From: Lacinutrix sp.
Lineage (GTDB): Bacteria > Bacteroidota > Bacteroidia > Flavobacteriales > Flavobacteriaceae
Direction: 5' to 3'
Assembly (NCBI RefSeq): GCF_029238095.1
Contig: NZ_JAQWGS010000010.1
Coordinates: forward strand, 1-64,000
Length of the DNA: 64,000 nucleotides
The translations under genes were made by a program, and so were the position numbers. A model generated the notes under the pieces. The model was not told the origin of the DNA and did no database searches. It saw nothing but the letters and a program-made list of their open reading frames with translations. Of this stretch, positions 38,561 through 46,099 are shown piece after piece (position 1 is the first letter of the stretch; each line of letters starts with the position of its first letter).

Positions 38561-39325
38561 ATGAAACAGATTTTTGCTTTATTAATGTGTGTTGCTTTAG
38601 CATTAACTTCATGTGGTGAAGATATGGATGACAACGCTCTTTCAAATGCAAACATAAACTTTAAATTTTCGCATACTTGGGATAACACATTAATAAATAG
38701 TTCTAATTTAACGACCCAAACGTTAACTAATGAAAATGGCGAAAATATTAACATAACTCGTATAAGATATCTTATTTCTAAACTACAATTAGTAAATAGT
38801 TCTGGAACAACTTTTACTTTCGATGGTTATAAATTTACAGATTTAGAGAACGAAGACACCTATAATTTTACACCAGAAAACAACTCTATTCCTACAGGAA
38901 CCTATACTTTAAAATTTGTTTGGGGATTTAATGAAGAAGATAATATAGATGGTGCCTATTTAGATTTAAATAGTGCTTCTTGGAATTGGCCTACTATGTT
39001 AGGTGGTGGCTACCATTTTCTTCAATTTGATGGCATGTACAATGTAGACACAACACCAAGTCCATTTAATTATCATAATGGAACAGCAAGAGTAAGTGTT
39101 GGTAATTTTGAGCAAAACTTTGCTATCATTGAATTAGAAACACCACTAAACATAACAAAAAATGCAACAATTAATGTAAATATGAATATTTCAGAATTCT
39201 TTAAAAACCCAAACACATGGGATTTAAATGTTCTAGACACACCACTAATGCCAAATTATAATGCGCAAAAAATGATGCAAGAAAATGTAATGAGCGTATT
39301 TAATGTAGAAGGAATTACCCAATAA
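38561..39325 (+). CDS. MbnP-family lipoprotein (partner of diheme enzyme)
   Basis: This 254-residue protein has a lipoprotein signal (LALTSCGEDMDD, Cys19). The pattern matches the MbnP family: INITRIRYLISKLQLVNSSG, a KFVWGFNEED strand, then SWNWPTMLGGGYHFLQFDG with the conserved Trp/Gly/Tyr block. In characterised methanotroph pairs, MbnP is modified by the diheme enzyme MbnH, which converts a Trp to kynurenine and so creates a copper-binding site. Here an MbnH-like gene follows 2 bases downstream, which supports the assignment. That copper is the ligand here is inference. Confidence 0.85.
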   Translation: MKQIFALLMCVALALTSCGEDMDDNALSNANINFKFSHTWDNTLINSSNLTTQTLTNENGENINITRIRYLISKLQLVNSSGTTFTFDGYKFTDLENEDTYNFTPENNSIPTGTYTLKFVWGFNEEDNIDGAYLDLNSASWNWPTMLGGGYHFLQFDGMYNVDTTPSPFNYHNGTARVSVGNFEQNFAIIELETPLNITKNATINVNMNISEFFKNPNTWDLNVLDTPLMPNYNAQKMMQENVMSVFNVEGITQ

Positions 39326-39327
39326 AA

Positions 39328-40395
39328 ATGAAAAACTGGATTGCATATTTATTATTAATCGTTTCCGTTTTAGCTTGTTCTAAAGAAAATGCCTCAGATA
39401 CAGAAACGTATGAACCTACTCCATTACCTCTTAATATTCCGCAAATTTTTTCAAATAATATCATTCCACCAGTAATACCAAATAACAACCCACAGACGGT
39501 TGAAGGTGTTGCTTTAGGAAAAAAACTGTTTTTCGATAAAACCCTTTCTGCAAATCAAACAATAGCGTGTGCAAGTTGCCACGCACCACAAAACGCATTT
39601 ACAGATAACACTCCAACAAGCGATGGCATAGATGGTATTTTTGGTACTAGAAACTCAATGCCTTTATTTAATTTAGCATGGAATTATGGAGAACGTTTTA
39701 CTTGGGACGGAAAAGAACTTAGTCTAGAGCGTCAAGCCATAGAACCTGTACAAAATCCAATTGAAATGCATAGCGATTGGGATGATGTAGTCGATAGATT
39801 GCAAGTAGACAACGACTATCCAGAATTATTTCGTTTAGCATTTAAAACTAGCACGATAACTAAAGAATTAACAACAAAAGCAATAGCTCAATTTGAACGA
39901 ACACTTATATCTGCAAACTCAAAATTCGATAGATTTTCTCTGGGACAAGCAACATTAACACCACAAGAACAAAATGGTTTAAACGTATTCATGGATGAAG
40001 AAAAAGGAGACTGCTTTCATTGCCATGGAAACCCAAATAACCCATTATGGACAGATAATGTTTTTCATAATAATGGTTTAGATGCCACATTTACAGACCT
40101 TGGCTTAGGTGGAGTAACAGGTGATCCAAGCGACAATGGGAAATTTAGAAGCCCATCACTTAGAAATTTAGCGTACACTGCTCCATATATGCACAATGGT
40201 AGATTTGCAACATTAGATCAAGTAATAGAATTTTACAGCACTGGATTACAACAGTCTCCCACTATAGATGCTTTAATGAAAAAAGTAGACCAAGGAGGCG
40301 TTAATCTATCTGCTCAAGATAAAGCAGATTTAAAAGCCTTCCTGCTAACGCTATCAGACCCTTCTTTTCTTTCTAATCCTGGTTTTCAAGACTAA
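39328..40395 (+). CDS. MbnH-like diheme cytochrome c peroxidase family lipoprotein
   Basis: This 355-residue protein of the CcpA/MauG/MbnH superfamily has two c-type heme sites: CASCH (81-85) and CFHCH (229-233). The conserved FRSPSLRNLAYTAPYMHNGR segment follows near the C-terminus. It has a lipoprotein signal (SVLACSKE, Cys17), so it faces the periplasm or outside. Next to an MbnP gene, the likely role is oxidative tryptophan modification of MbnP rather than peroxide removal, but both remain possible. It ends the five-gene cluster, and a spacer with the suf promoter follows. Confidence 0.9.
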   Translation: MKNWIAYLLLIVSVLACSKENASDTETYEPTPLPLNIPQIFSNNIIPPVIPNNNPQTVEGVALGKKLFFDKTLSANQTIACASCHAPQNAFTDNTPTSDGIDGIFGTRNSMPLFNLAWNYGERFTWDGKELSLERQAIEPVQNPIEMHSDWDDVVDRLQVDNDYPELFRLAFKTSTITKELTTKAIAQFERTLISANSKFDRFSLGQATLTPQEQNGLNVFMDEEKGDCFHCHGNPNNPLWTDNVFHNNGLDATFTDLGLGGVTGDPSDNGKFRSPSLRNLAYTAPYMHNGRFATLDQVIEFYSTGLQQSPTIDALMKKVDQGGVNLSAQDKADLKAFLLTLSDPSFLSNPGFQD

Positions 40396-40440
40396 ATATT
40401 TTAAAACTTATTTTGTATAAGTAATACCTATTAAACCATA

Positions 40441-40459
40441 TGCTAATATAATGTTAGCA
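40441..40459. promoter_or_regulatory. Inverted repeat upstream of suf promoter
   Basis: The perfect inverted repeat TGCTAA-N7-TTAGCA ends 4 bases before the -33 TTG. It has no T-run and so is more likely a regulator site than a terminator. Confidence 0.45.
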
Positions 40460-40463
40460 CTCA

Positions 40464-40493
40464 TTGTTAAAAGCGACTAATATTGTATATTTG
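40464..40493 (+). promoter_or_regulatory. Promoter of the suf operon
   Basis: TTG (40464-40466), 19 bases, TATATTTG (40486-40493) is a textbook Bacteroidetes promoter. The expected start of transcription is near 40500, about 25 bases before the sufA ATG. Confidence 0.85.
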
Positions 40494-40494
40494 C

Positions 40495-40508
40495 ACTCTA
40501 TTTAGAGT
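40495..40508. promoter_or_regulatory. Palindromic operator candidate over the suf start site
   Basis: ACTCTA-TT-TAGAGT is a perfect 14-base palindrome covering the predicted transcription start. A repressor bound here would block initiation. An Rrf2/IscR-type iron-sulfur sensor is a reasonable guess, but no such gene is in the window. Confidence 0.6.
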
Positions 40509-40524
40509 AAATCTATATAAGATT

Positions 40525-40854
40525 ATGATAAAAGTTTCTGAAACAGCAAAAAAGAAAGTCGTTGAATTAATGAAAGACGACGGTTTTAATCCTACAAAAG
40601 ATTTTGTTCGTGTTGGAGTTAAAAGTGGTGGATGCTCTGGTTTATCTTATGACCTAAAATTTGATAAAGATCAAAAAGAAGAGGATAAAATTTTTGAAGA
40701 TAATGGTGTAAAAATCATTATAGATAAAAAAAGTTTTTTATACCTTATAGGTACAACATTAGAATATTCTGGTGGATTAAATGGCACAGGTTTCGTGTTT
40801 AATAATCCAAACGCTAACCGAACTTGTGGTTGTGGAGAAAGTTTCTCATTATAA
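40525..40854 (+). CDS. sufA: Iron-sulfur cluster carrier, HesB/IscA/SufA family
   Basis: This 109-residue A-type carrier binds a nascent Fe-S cluster and delivers it to apo-proteins. The three Cys ligands are Cys37 (KSGGCSGL) and Cys101 and Cys103 in the C-terminal CGCGESFSL. I start at the ATG at 40525 (MIKVSETAKKKVVELM); the longer frame runs into the promoter. It is the first gene of the suf operon, with sufB starting 18 bases after its stop. Confidence 0.95.
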   Translation: MIKVSETAKKKVVELMKDDGFNPTKDFVRVGVKSGGCSGLSYDLKFDKDQKEEDKIFEDNGVKIIIDKKSFLYLIGTTLEYSGGLNGTGFVFNNPNANRTCGCGESFSL

Positions 40855-40872
40855 AAATTGAAAGAACACATT

Positions 40873-42321
40873 ATGTCGAAATATACAGAAGACGATTTAA
40901 GAGAAGAACTTAAAACTAAAGAATACGAATATGGTTTTTATACAGATATTGAGTCTGATACATTTCCTATTGGATTAAACGAAGATATTGTTCGTGCCAT
41001 TTCAAAGAAAAAGGAAGAGCCAGAATGGATGACAGAGTGGAGACTTGAAGCCTTTAAAGTTTGGAAATCTATGGAAGAGCCTAATTGGGCAAACGTAAAT
41101 TATAAAAAACCAGACTTTCAATCTATTGCATATTATTCTGCCCCAAAAACCATAGATCCTAATAAGACACTAGACGATGTAGATCCAGATTTGCTAGCCA
41201 TGTATAAAAAGTTAGGAATCTCTGTCGACGAACAAAAGAAAATGAATAATGTAGCTATGGATATTGTTGTAGATTCTGTTTCTGTAGCAACAACATTTAA
41301 AAAAACATTAGGAGAAAAAGGGATTATTTTTATGCCTATTTCTGAGGCTATTCAAGAACATCCCGAACTTGTTAAAAAATACATTGGTACCATTGTGCCA
41401 ACAAAAGACAATTTCTATGCAGCCTTAAATAGTGCTGTATTTAGTGATGGCTCTTTTTGCTACATTCCAAAAGGTGTAAAATGCCCAATGGAATTATCTA
41501 CTTATTTTAGAATAAACCAAGGTGGAACAGGACAATTTGAACGCACACTAGTAATTGCAGACGAAGGTAGTTATGTTTCTTATCTAGAAGGTTGTACTGC
41601 ACCAAGTCGTGATGAAAACCAATTACACGCTGCTGTAGTAGAGCTTATTGCTCTTGACGATGCCGAAATAAAATACTCAACGGTTCAAAACTGGTATCCT
41701 GGAAACGATAAAGGTGTTGGAGGCGTTTACAACTTTGTAACCAAAAGAGGTCTGTGCGAGAAAAATGCAAAAATTTCTTGGACACAGGTAGAAACTGGAA
41801 GCGCAGTAACCTGGAAATATCCAAGTTGTGTATTAAAAGGAGATAATTCTGTAGGAGAGTTTTATTCTATTGCAGTAACAAATAATTACCAACAAGCAGA
41901 TACTGGAACTAAAATGATTCATTTGGGAAAAAACACCAAATCAACCATTATTTCTAAAGGTATTTCTGCTGGAAAATCTCAAAACTCATATAGAGGTTTA
42001 GTACAAGTTAGCTCTCGAGCAGATAATGCTCGTAATTTCTCTCAGTGCGATAGTTTGTTAATGGGTAACGAGTGTGGTGCACACACCTTTCCTTACATAG
42101 AAGCAAAAAACAAAAGCGCCATGATTGAGCACGAGGCCACCACAAGTAAAATTGGCGAAGACCAAATTTTTTATTGTAACCAACGTGGTATCGATACAGA
42201 AAAAGCAATTGCTTTAATTGTTAATGGCTTTAGTAAAGAAGTACTAAATAAATTACCAATGGAGTTTGCTGTAGAAGCACAAAAACTATTAGAAATTAGC
42301 CTTGAGGGCTCAGTAGGATAA
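40873..42321 (+). CDS. sufB: Fe-S cluster scaffold protein SufB
   Basis: This 482-residue protein is the scaffold subunit of SufBC2D, on which clusters are built. The beta-helix core is recognisable by [40 protein letters not shown] and [10 protein letters not shown]-like [15 protein letters not shown]. The C-terminus reads [21 protein letters not shown] use the ATG at 40873 ([20 protein letters not shown]), as in other SufB proteins. A small lipoprotein gene lies between it and sufC. Confidence 0.97.
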   Translation: MSKYTEDDLREELKTKEYEYGFYTDIESDTFPIGLNEDIVRAISKKKEEPEWMTEWRLEAFKVWKSMEEPNWANVNYKKPDFQSIAYYSAPKTIDPNKTLDDVDPDLLAMYKKLGISVDEQKKMNNVAMDIVVDSVSVATTFKKTLGEKGIIFMPISEAIQEHPELVKKYIGTIVPTKDNFYAALNSAVFSDGSFCYIPKGVKCPMELSTYFRINQGGTGQFERTLVIADEGSYVSYLEGCTAPSRDENQLHAAVVELIALDDAEIKYSTVQNWYPGNDKGVGGVYNFVTKRGLCEKNAKISWTQVETGSAVTWKYPSCVLKGDNSVGEFYSIAVTNNYQQADTGTKMIHLGKNTKSTIISKGISAGKSQNSYRGLVQVSSRADNARNFSQCDSLLMGNECGAHTFPYIEAKNKSAMIEHEATTSKIGEDQIFYCNQRGIDTEKAIALIVNGFSKEVLNKLPMEFAVEAQKLLEISLEGSVG

Positions 42322-42337
42322 ACCAAACATTAATAAA

Positions 42338-42751
42338 ATGAAGAAAATTTTCATGCTCCTTTTATGTCTTTCACTTTTTACTAATTGTAAAGAAGAAACA
42401 AAACAAGAAACAACTGTAGCTAACGAAAATCCTTATGGGAAAACTGCAAAACAAAGTGACGGCTTAACGCTTTTAGGTGGAGAGTTTTCGTATTATGCAG
42501 ATGCAGCAGTGCTACAAATAGGAAGTAGTTCTATTTATGGTGTCGTGTTAAACGATAAAATGAAAGAACTTTACACCATGGGAAAACCATATAGAACTGA
42601 ACCAACAGACGGAATACAGGTGCAAGTTCGAGGTAAAATTATACCTAAAGAAGAAGGGAAAGAAGGTTGGCCTAACAGTATAGAAATTAAAGAAATTATT
42701 AGTGTTAAAGCATTAACTAATAAAAATGAAGTGATTAAAATTGGAAAATAA
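42338..42751 (+). CDS. Small lipoprotein inside the suf operon
   Basis: This 137-residue lipoprotein (lipobox LFTNC, Cys17) is of unknown function. After an acidic linker the mature part is beta-rich ([40 protein letters not shown]) and may be an OB-like barrel. It sits 16 bases after sufB and 4 bases before sufC, so it is certainly cotranscribed. SUF proteins are cytoplasmic, while a lipoprotein acts in the envelope, which makes the location odd. Confidence 0.8.
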   Translation: MKKIFMLLLCLSLFTNCKEETKQETTVANENPYGKTAKQSDGLTLLGGEFSYYADAAVLQIGSSSIYGVVLNDKMKELYTMGKPYRTEPTDGIQVQVRGKIIPKEEGKEGWPNSIEIKEIISVKALTNKNEVIKIGK

Positions 42752-42755
42752 AACT

Positions 42756-43508
42756 ATGTTACAAATAAAAAATTTACACGCAAGTGTTGAGAATAAATCG
42801 ATTTTAAAAGGAATTAACCTTGAAGTAAAAGCTGGTGAAGTACATGCTATTATGGGACCAAATGGTTCAGGAAAAAGTACTTTAGCATCAGTTATTGCTG
42901 GTAAAGAAGAATATGAAGTAGAAAAAGGACAAATTCTTTTAAATGGTGAAGATTTAGAAGATTTAGCTGCCGAAGAACGTGCTCATAAAGGCATATTCCT
43001 ATCGTTTCAATATCCTGTTGAGATTCCAGGAGTTTCTGTAACAAACTTTATAAAAACAGCAATAAACGAAACTAGAAAAGCAAAAGGTCTTGAAGATATG
43101 CCAGCAAAAGACATGCTAAAAATGATTCGTGAAAAAGCTGAAATGCTAGAAATAGATCGTAAATTCTTATCACGTTCTTTAAACGAAGGATTTTCGGGTG
43201 GAGAAAAGAAACGTAACGAGATTTTTCAAATGGCAATGCTTGAACCTAAACTAGCAATCTTAGACGAAACAGATTCTGGTTTAGATATCGATGCCTTACG
43301 TATTGTAGCAAACGGTGTAAACAAATTAAAATCTAAAGACAATGCAGTAGTGGTTATTACGCACTACCAACGTTTGTTAGATTATATTGTTCCTGACTTT
43401 GTACACGTATTATATAATGGTCGTATAGTTAAATCTGGCGGAAAAGAATTAGCGCACGAATTAGAAGAAAAAGGTTACGACTGGGTTAAAGAAGAAGTAA
43501 ATGCGTAA
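42756..43508 (+). CDS. sufC: SUF system ATPase SufC
   Basis: This 250-residue ABC-type ATPase drives SufBCD. Walker A is GPNGSGKST, the signature is [19 protein letters not shown] and Walker B is [18 protein letters not shown] with the H-loop in [14 protein letters not shown] start at the ATG at 42756 ([17 protein letters not shown]). An in-frame TTG at 42741 overlaps the previous gene and is not needed. Confidence 0.98.
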   Translation: MLQIKNLHASVENKSILKGINLEVKAGEVHAIMGPNGSGKSTLASVIAGKEEYEVEKGQILLNGEDLEDLAAEERAHKGIFLSFQYPVEIPGVSVTNFIKTAINETRKAKGLEDMPAKDMLKMIREKAEMLEIDRKFLSRSLNEGFSGGEKKRNEIFQMAMLEPKLAILDETDSGLDIDALRIVANGVNKLKSKDNAVVVITHYQRLLDYIVPDFVHVLYNGRIVKSGGKELAHELEEKGYDWVKEEVNA

Positions 43509-43617
43509 AATTAGTAAGCAGTGATTAGTTTGCAGTAAGTAGTTACTTACTCTAATGTAATTACTATCAATATTAAAAAAGTAATCAAGTAACAAAGTGT
43601 TGTTTCCTTTTGAGTGA

Positions 43618-43655
43618 ACTGAAGACTGAAGACTGAAGACTGATTACTGAAGACT
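43618..43655. repeat. Short tandem actgaag repeat before sufD
   Basis: Three actgaag units in a row, then one interrupted unit (gattactgaagact), fill most of the 154-base sufC-sufD spacer. The left part of the spacer holds an imperfect inverted AGTAAG-type repeat (43510-43555). There is no gene here. Confidence 0.7.
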
Positions 43656-43662
43656 TATAATA

Positions 43663-44976
43663 ATGGAATTAAAAGAAAAATTAGTATCATCCTTTTTAGC
43701 ATTCGAAGACACTATCGATATACATTCTCCTGTTCACGATATTCGTAGTGAAGCCATCAAGACATTCGAAACTAATGACTTTCCTTCAAAAAAGGAAGAA
43801 GCTTGGAAATATACCCCTTTAAATAGTATTTTAAAACATGACTATAGCGTATTTCCAAAACAAGAAAACGCATTAGAATATAGAGATATAAAAAAGTACT
43901 TTATTCACGATATAGACACTTATAAAATTGTGTTTATAGATGGTAAATACTCGTCTCATTTGTCTCAAACCACTCACGATGGTATAGATGTTTGTTTAAT
44001 GTCATCGGCTTTAAACAAGCCAAAATACAGGCTGATTATTGAAAATTATTTTAATAAAGTAGCCACAAAAGATAGTTTAGCATCTTTAAACACGGCATTT
44101 TCGAGTGAAGGTGCTTACATTCACATTCCAAAAAATAAATTGGTAGAAAAACCAATTCAAATTATACATTTCTCTACAGGAAACGAAGCGGCTTTAATGC
44201 TTCAACCTAGAAATTTAATTGTTGTAGACGAAAACTCTCATGTTCAAATTATAGAGCGTCATCAAAGTTTAACAGATAATCCAGTACTTACAAATAGTGT
44301 AACAGAAATATTTGCAAATAAACGTGCTATTGTTGATTACTACAAAGTTCAAAACGATAACAAAAATGCGTCTTTAATAGATAGTACTTTTGTAAATCAA
44401 AAAGATCAAAGCCATTGTTTAGTGCACACATTTTCGTTTGGAGGAAAACTAACGCGTAATAATCTTAACTTCTATCAAAATGGAGAGCGTTTAGATTCTA
44501 CAATGAAAGGCATTACTATTATAGGCGAAAAACAACACGTAGACCATAACACATTAGTGCACCATATAGAACCTAATTGCGAAAGTCACCAAGATTATAA
44601 AGGTATTTTTGCAGATAGTTCAACAGGTGTATTTAATGGTAAAGTTGTTGTTGAAAAGCTAGCCCAGAAAACAAATGCGTTTCAATCTAACAATAATATT
44701 TTATTGAGTGATAAAGCATCTATAAACACAAAACCTCAATTAGAGATTTTTGCAGACGATGTAAAATGTTCTCATGGCTGTACTATTGGACAACTAGACG
44801 AAAGCGCCTTGTTTTACATGAAACAACGTGGTATTCCAGAAAAAGAAGCAAAAGCTTTATTAATGTTTGCTTTTAGTAACAACGTTTTAAATTCTGTAAA
44901 AATTCCAGAATTAAAACAACGTATCACTAAATTAATCGCCATGAAATTAGGTGTTAATATTGGGTTTGACTTATAG
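43663..44976 (+). CDS. sufD: Fe-S cluster assembly protein SufD
   Basis: This 437-residue SufB paralog completes the SufBC2D scaffold and helps iron uptake into the cluster. Typical elements are FPSKKEEAWKYTPLNSIL near the N-terminus, the beta-helix region (HVDHNTLVHHIEPNCESHQD, FNGKVVVEKLAQKTNAFQSN) and the C-terminal DDVKCSHGCTIGQLDESALF and RGIPEKEAKALLMFAF. The conserved Cys and His (SHGC) are present. It follows sufC after a repeat-rich 154-base spacer and is closed by a terminator. Confidence 0.96.
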   Translation: MELKEKLVSSFLAFEDTIDIHSPVHDIRSEAIKTFETNDFPSKKEEAWKYTPLNSILKHDYSVFPKQENALEYRDIKKYFIHDIDTYKIVFIDGKYSSHLSQTTHDGIDVCLMSSALNKPKYRLIIENYFNKVATKDSLASLNTAFSSEGAYIHIPKNKLVEKPIQIIHFSTGNEAALMLQPRNLIVVDENSHVQIIERHQSLTDNPVLTNSVTEIFANKRAIVDYYKVQNDNKNASLIDSTFVNQKDQSHCLVHTFSFGGKLTRNNLNFYQNGERLDSTMKGITIIGEKQHVDHNTLVHHIEPNCESHQDYKGIFADSSTGVFNGKVVVEKLAQKTNAFQSNNNILLSDKASINTKPQLEIFADDVKCSHGCTIGQLDESALFYMKQRGIPEKEAKALLMFAFSNNVLNSVKIPELKQRITKLIAMKLGVNIGFDL

Positions 44977-45000
44977 TAACAAAATCCAAAACAGATAAAA

Positions 45001-45035
45001 AAGCCTCTAACTAATATAAGTTTGAGGCTTTTTTA
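45001..45035. terminator. Bidirectional terminator between sufD and the 59-aa gene
   Basis: aagcctc (45001-45007) pairs with gaggctt (45024-45030), with a minor inner act/agt pairing. A run of T follows on the right and A on the left. It serves sufD (+) and the convergent small gene (-). Confidence 0.8.
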
Positions 45036-45038
45036 TTT

Positions 45039-45218
45039 CTAATGTTTAGCTAATTTATACTTTTGATAGAAATATAAAGGCATTAACCCAAAGTTTAAAA
45101 ACAATAAGCCTATAGAAACTATAACTCCTCTGTAAGGCCAATTTAAAAATTCGAACATGGCTCCAATTCCTAAAATAAAAAAGGTTAAAAAGCCAACAAT
45201 ATAAAATGATTTTTTCAT
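45039..45218 (-). CDS. 59-residue two-helix membrane protein
   Basis: An ATG-started frame encodes a 59-residue protein with two membrane helices: YIVGFLTFFILGIGAMFEF, then NWPYRG, VIVSIGLLFLNFGLMPLYFY and the basic end QKYKLAKH. It resembles the C-terminal membrane part of the gene just upstream (45229-45657), which reads IGSLFKIMHWPYSSALLIV and FGVIPLIFYSKYKK. The two look like relatives. The start is 11 bases after the stop of that gene, so they form an operon with padR. The WPY motif after helix 1 recalls the FKxMHWP turn of GldL; function is unknown. Confidence 0.8.
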   Translation of the reverse strand: MKKSFYIVGFLTFFILGIGAMFEFLNWPYRGVIVSIGLLFLNFGLMPLYFYQKYKLAKH

Positions 45219-45228
45219 GTGTAAAGGT

Positions 45229-45657
45229 TTAAGAAAATTTGTGATTAGATTTTTTATATTTAGAATAAAAAATAAGCGGTATTACTCCAAAAGCAAATAA
45301 TACTATTGCAACAATTAATAGTGCACTTGAATAAGGCCAATGCATTATTTTAAATAAAGAACCAATTACTAAAAGCATAACCATAGCTAAACCAACCATA
45401 AACAATAAGTTATTAATAACTCTTGCTTGCTTAGCAAACTTTTGAAAATTAGTTTCTAATTGTAAATTTTGAAAACTAGAATAACCACCAAATTTTTGTA
45501 ATGCCTCTTGATAAAGCCTATTAAAATCGTTAGAATCTTGACTTTCAATATAGGTGCAGATATGGTCTACTAAATCTTCTTTTAAAGCCTCAGATTTAAT
45601 ACCATGAAACTTTAAACTGTTCTCTATAAACTCAACATGTTTGTCTTCTATTTGCAT
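45229..45657 (-). CDS. PadR-linked protein with helical domain and two membrane helices
   Basis: This 142-residue protein has a soluble N-terminal domain of about 75 residues (HVEFIENSLKFHGIKSEALK, EDLVDHICTYIE, QEALQKFGGYSSFQ). Two membrane helices follow (NNLLFMVGLAMVMLLVIGSL, then FKIMHWPYSS, ALLIVAIVLFAFGVIPLIFY). Its start codon overlaps the padR stop by one base, so the pair is coupled. PadR regulators are often next to small membrane proteins or permease-like domains they control, so it may be an envelope-stress or transport modulator. The family is not recognised by me with certainty. Confidence 0.8.
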   Translation of the reverse strand: MQIEDKHVEFIENSLKFHGIKSEALKEDLVDHICTYIESQDSNDFNRLYQEALQKFGGYSSFQNLQLETNFQKFAKQARVINNLLFMVGLAMVMLLVIGSLFKIMHWPYSSALLIVAIVLFAFGVIPLIFYSKYKKSNHKFS

Positions 45658-45992
45658 TATATAATAGGTTTAGGATTAAAAATTAAGTTTAAAGTCGCAA
45701 TAAAATTATTAATTTCTTCGGTTACTTCTTCTACTGCTTTTTTTCCTTCAGATGTCACTTTATAATATTTTCTTACACGTTTACCAATAAATACTTTCTC
45801 GGTTTCTAATGTGCCTTTGGCTTCTAACTTATGTAAAATAGGATATAAAGCACCTTCAGAAATGTCAATCTTATTAAGTGTCAATTTCTTTACTTCTTGA
45901 GTAATCTCATAACCATACATTTGATCTCGCTCACTAATGAGTTTTAAAATAATAGGTTGTAATGTCCCTTTTGTTAATTCTTTACTATACAT
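45657..45992 (-). CDS. PadR-family transcriptional regulator
   Basis: This 111-residue winged-helix repressor starts MYSKELTKGTLQPIILKLIS, followed by MYGYEITQEVKKLT and SEGALYPILHKLEAKGTLET, the PadR signature. The C-terminal helix is for dimer formation. The frame extends ten codons further to 46022, but the ATG at 45992 matches other PadR proteins. It heads a three-gene minus-strand operon. A palindrome covers its start codon (45983-45996), pointing to autoregulation. Confidence 0.93.
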   Translation of the reverse strand: MYSKELTKGTLQPIILKLISERDQMYGYEITQEVKKLTLNKIDISEGALYPILHKLEAKGTLETEKVFIGKRVRKYYKVTSEGKKAVEEVTEEINNFIATLNLIFNPKPII

Positions 45993-45996
45993 AGTA
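45983..45996. promoter_or_regulatory. Palindrome over padR start: likely autoregulatory operator
   Basis: TACTAT-AC-ATAGTA is a perfect palindrome spanning the padR start codon. A -7-like TATATTTG on the minus strand (46004-45997) directly abuts it. PadR proteins commonly bind AT-rich dyads at their own promoter. If this promoter is used, the transcript starts at or just inside the start codon. Confidence 0.55.
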
Positions 45997-46087
45997 CAAA
46001 TATACATTTTATTTAAATGCATATATAATAAATATTAAAAAAATTATCTTTTATATTTTCTTTATACATCTTTTATTAAACAAAACG

Positions 46088-46095
46088 TAAATTTG
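46088..46095 (+). promoter_or_regulatory. -7 box of sufS
   Basis: TAAATTTG fits TAnnTTTG and ends 4 bases before the sufS ATG at 46100. Initiation 5-7 bases downstream would give a leaderless or nearly leaderless mRNA. No TTG is at the -33 distance. Confidence 0.45.
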
Positions 46096-46099
46096 TAGT

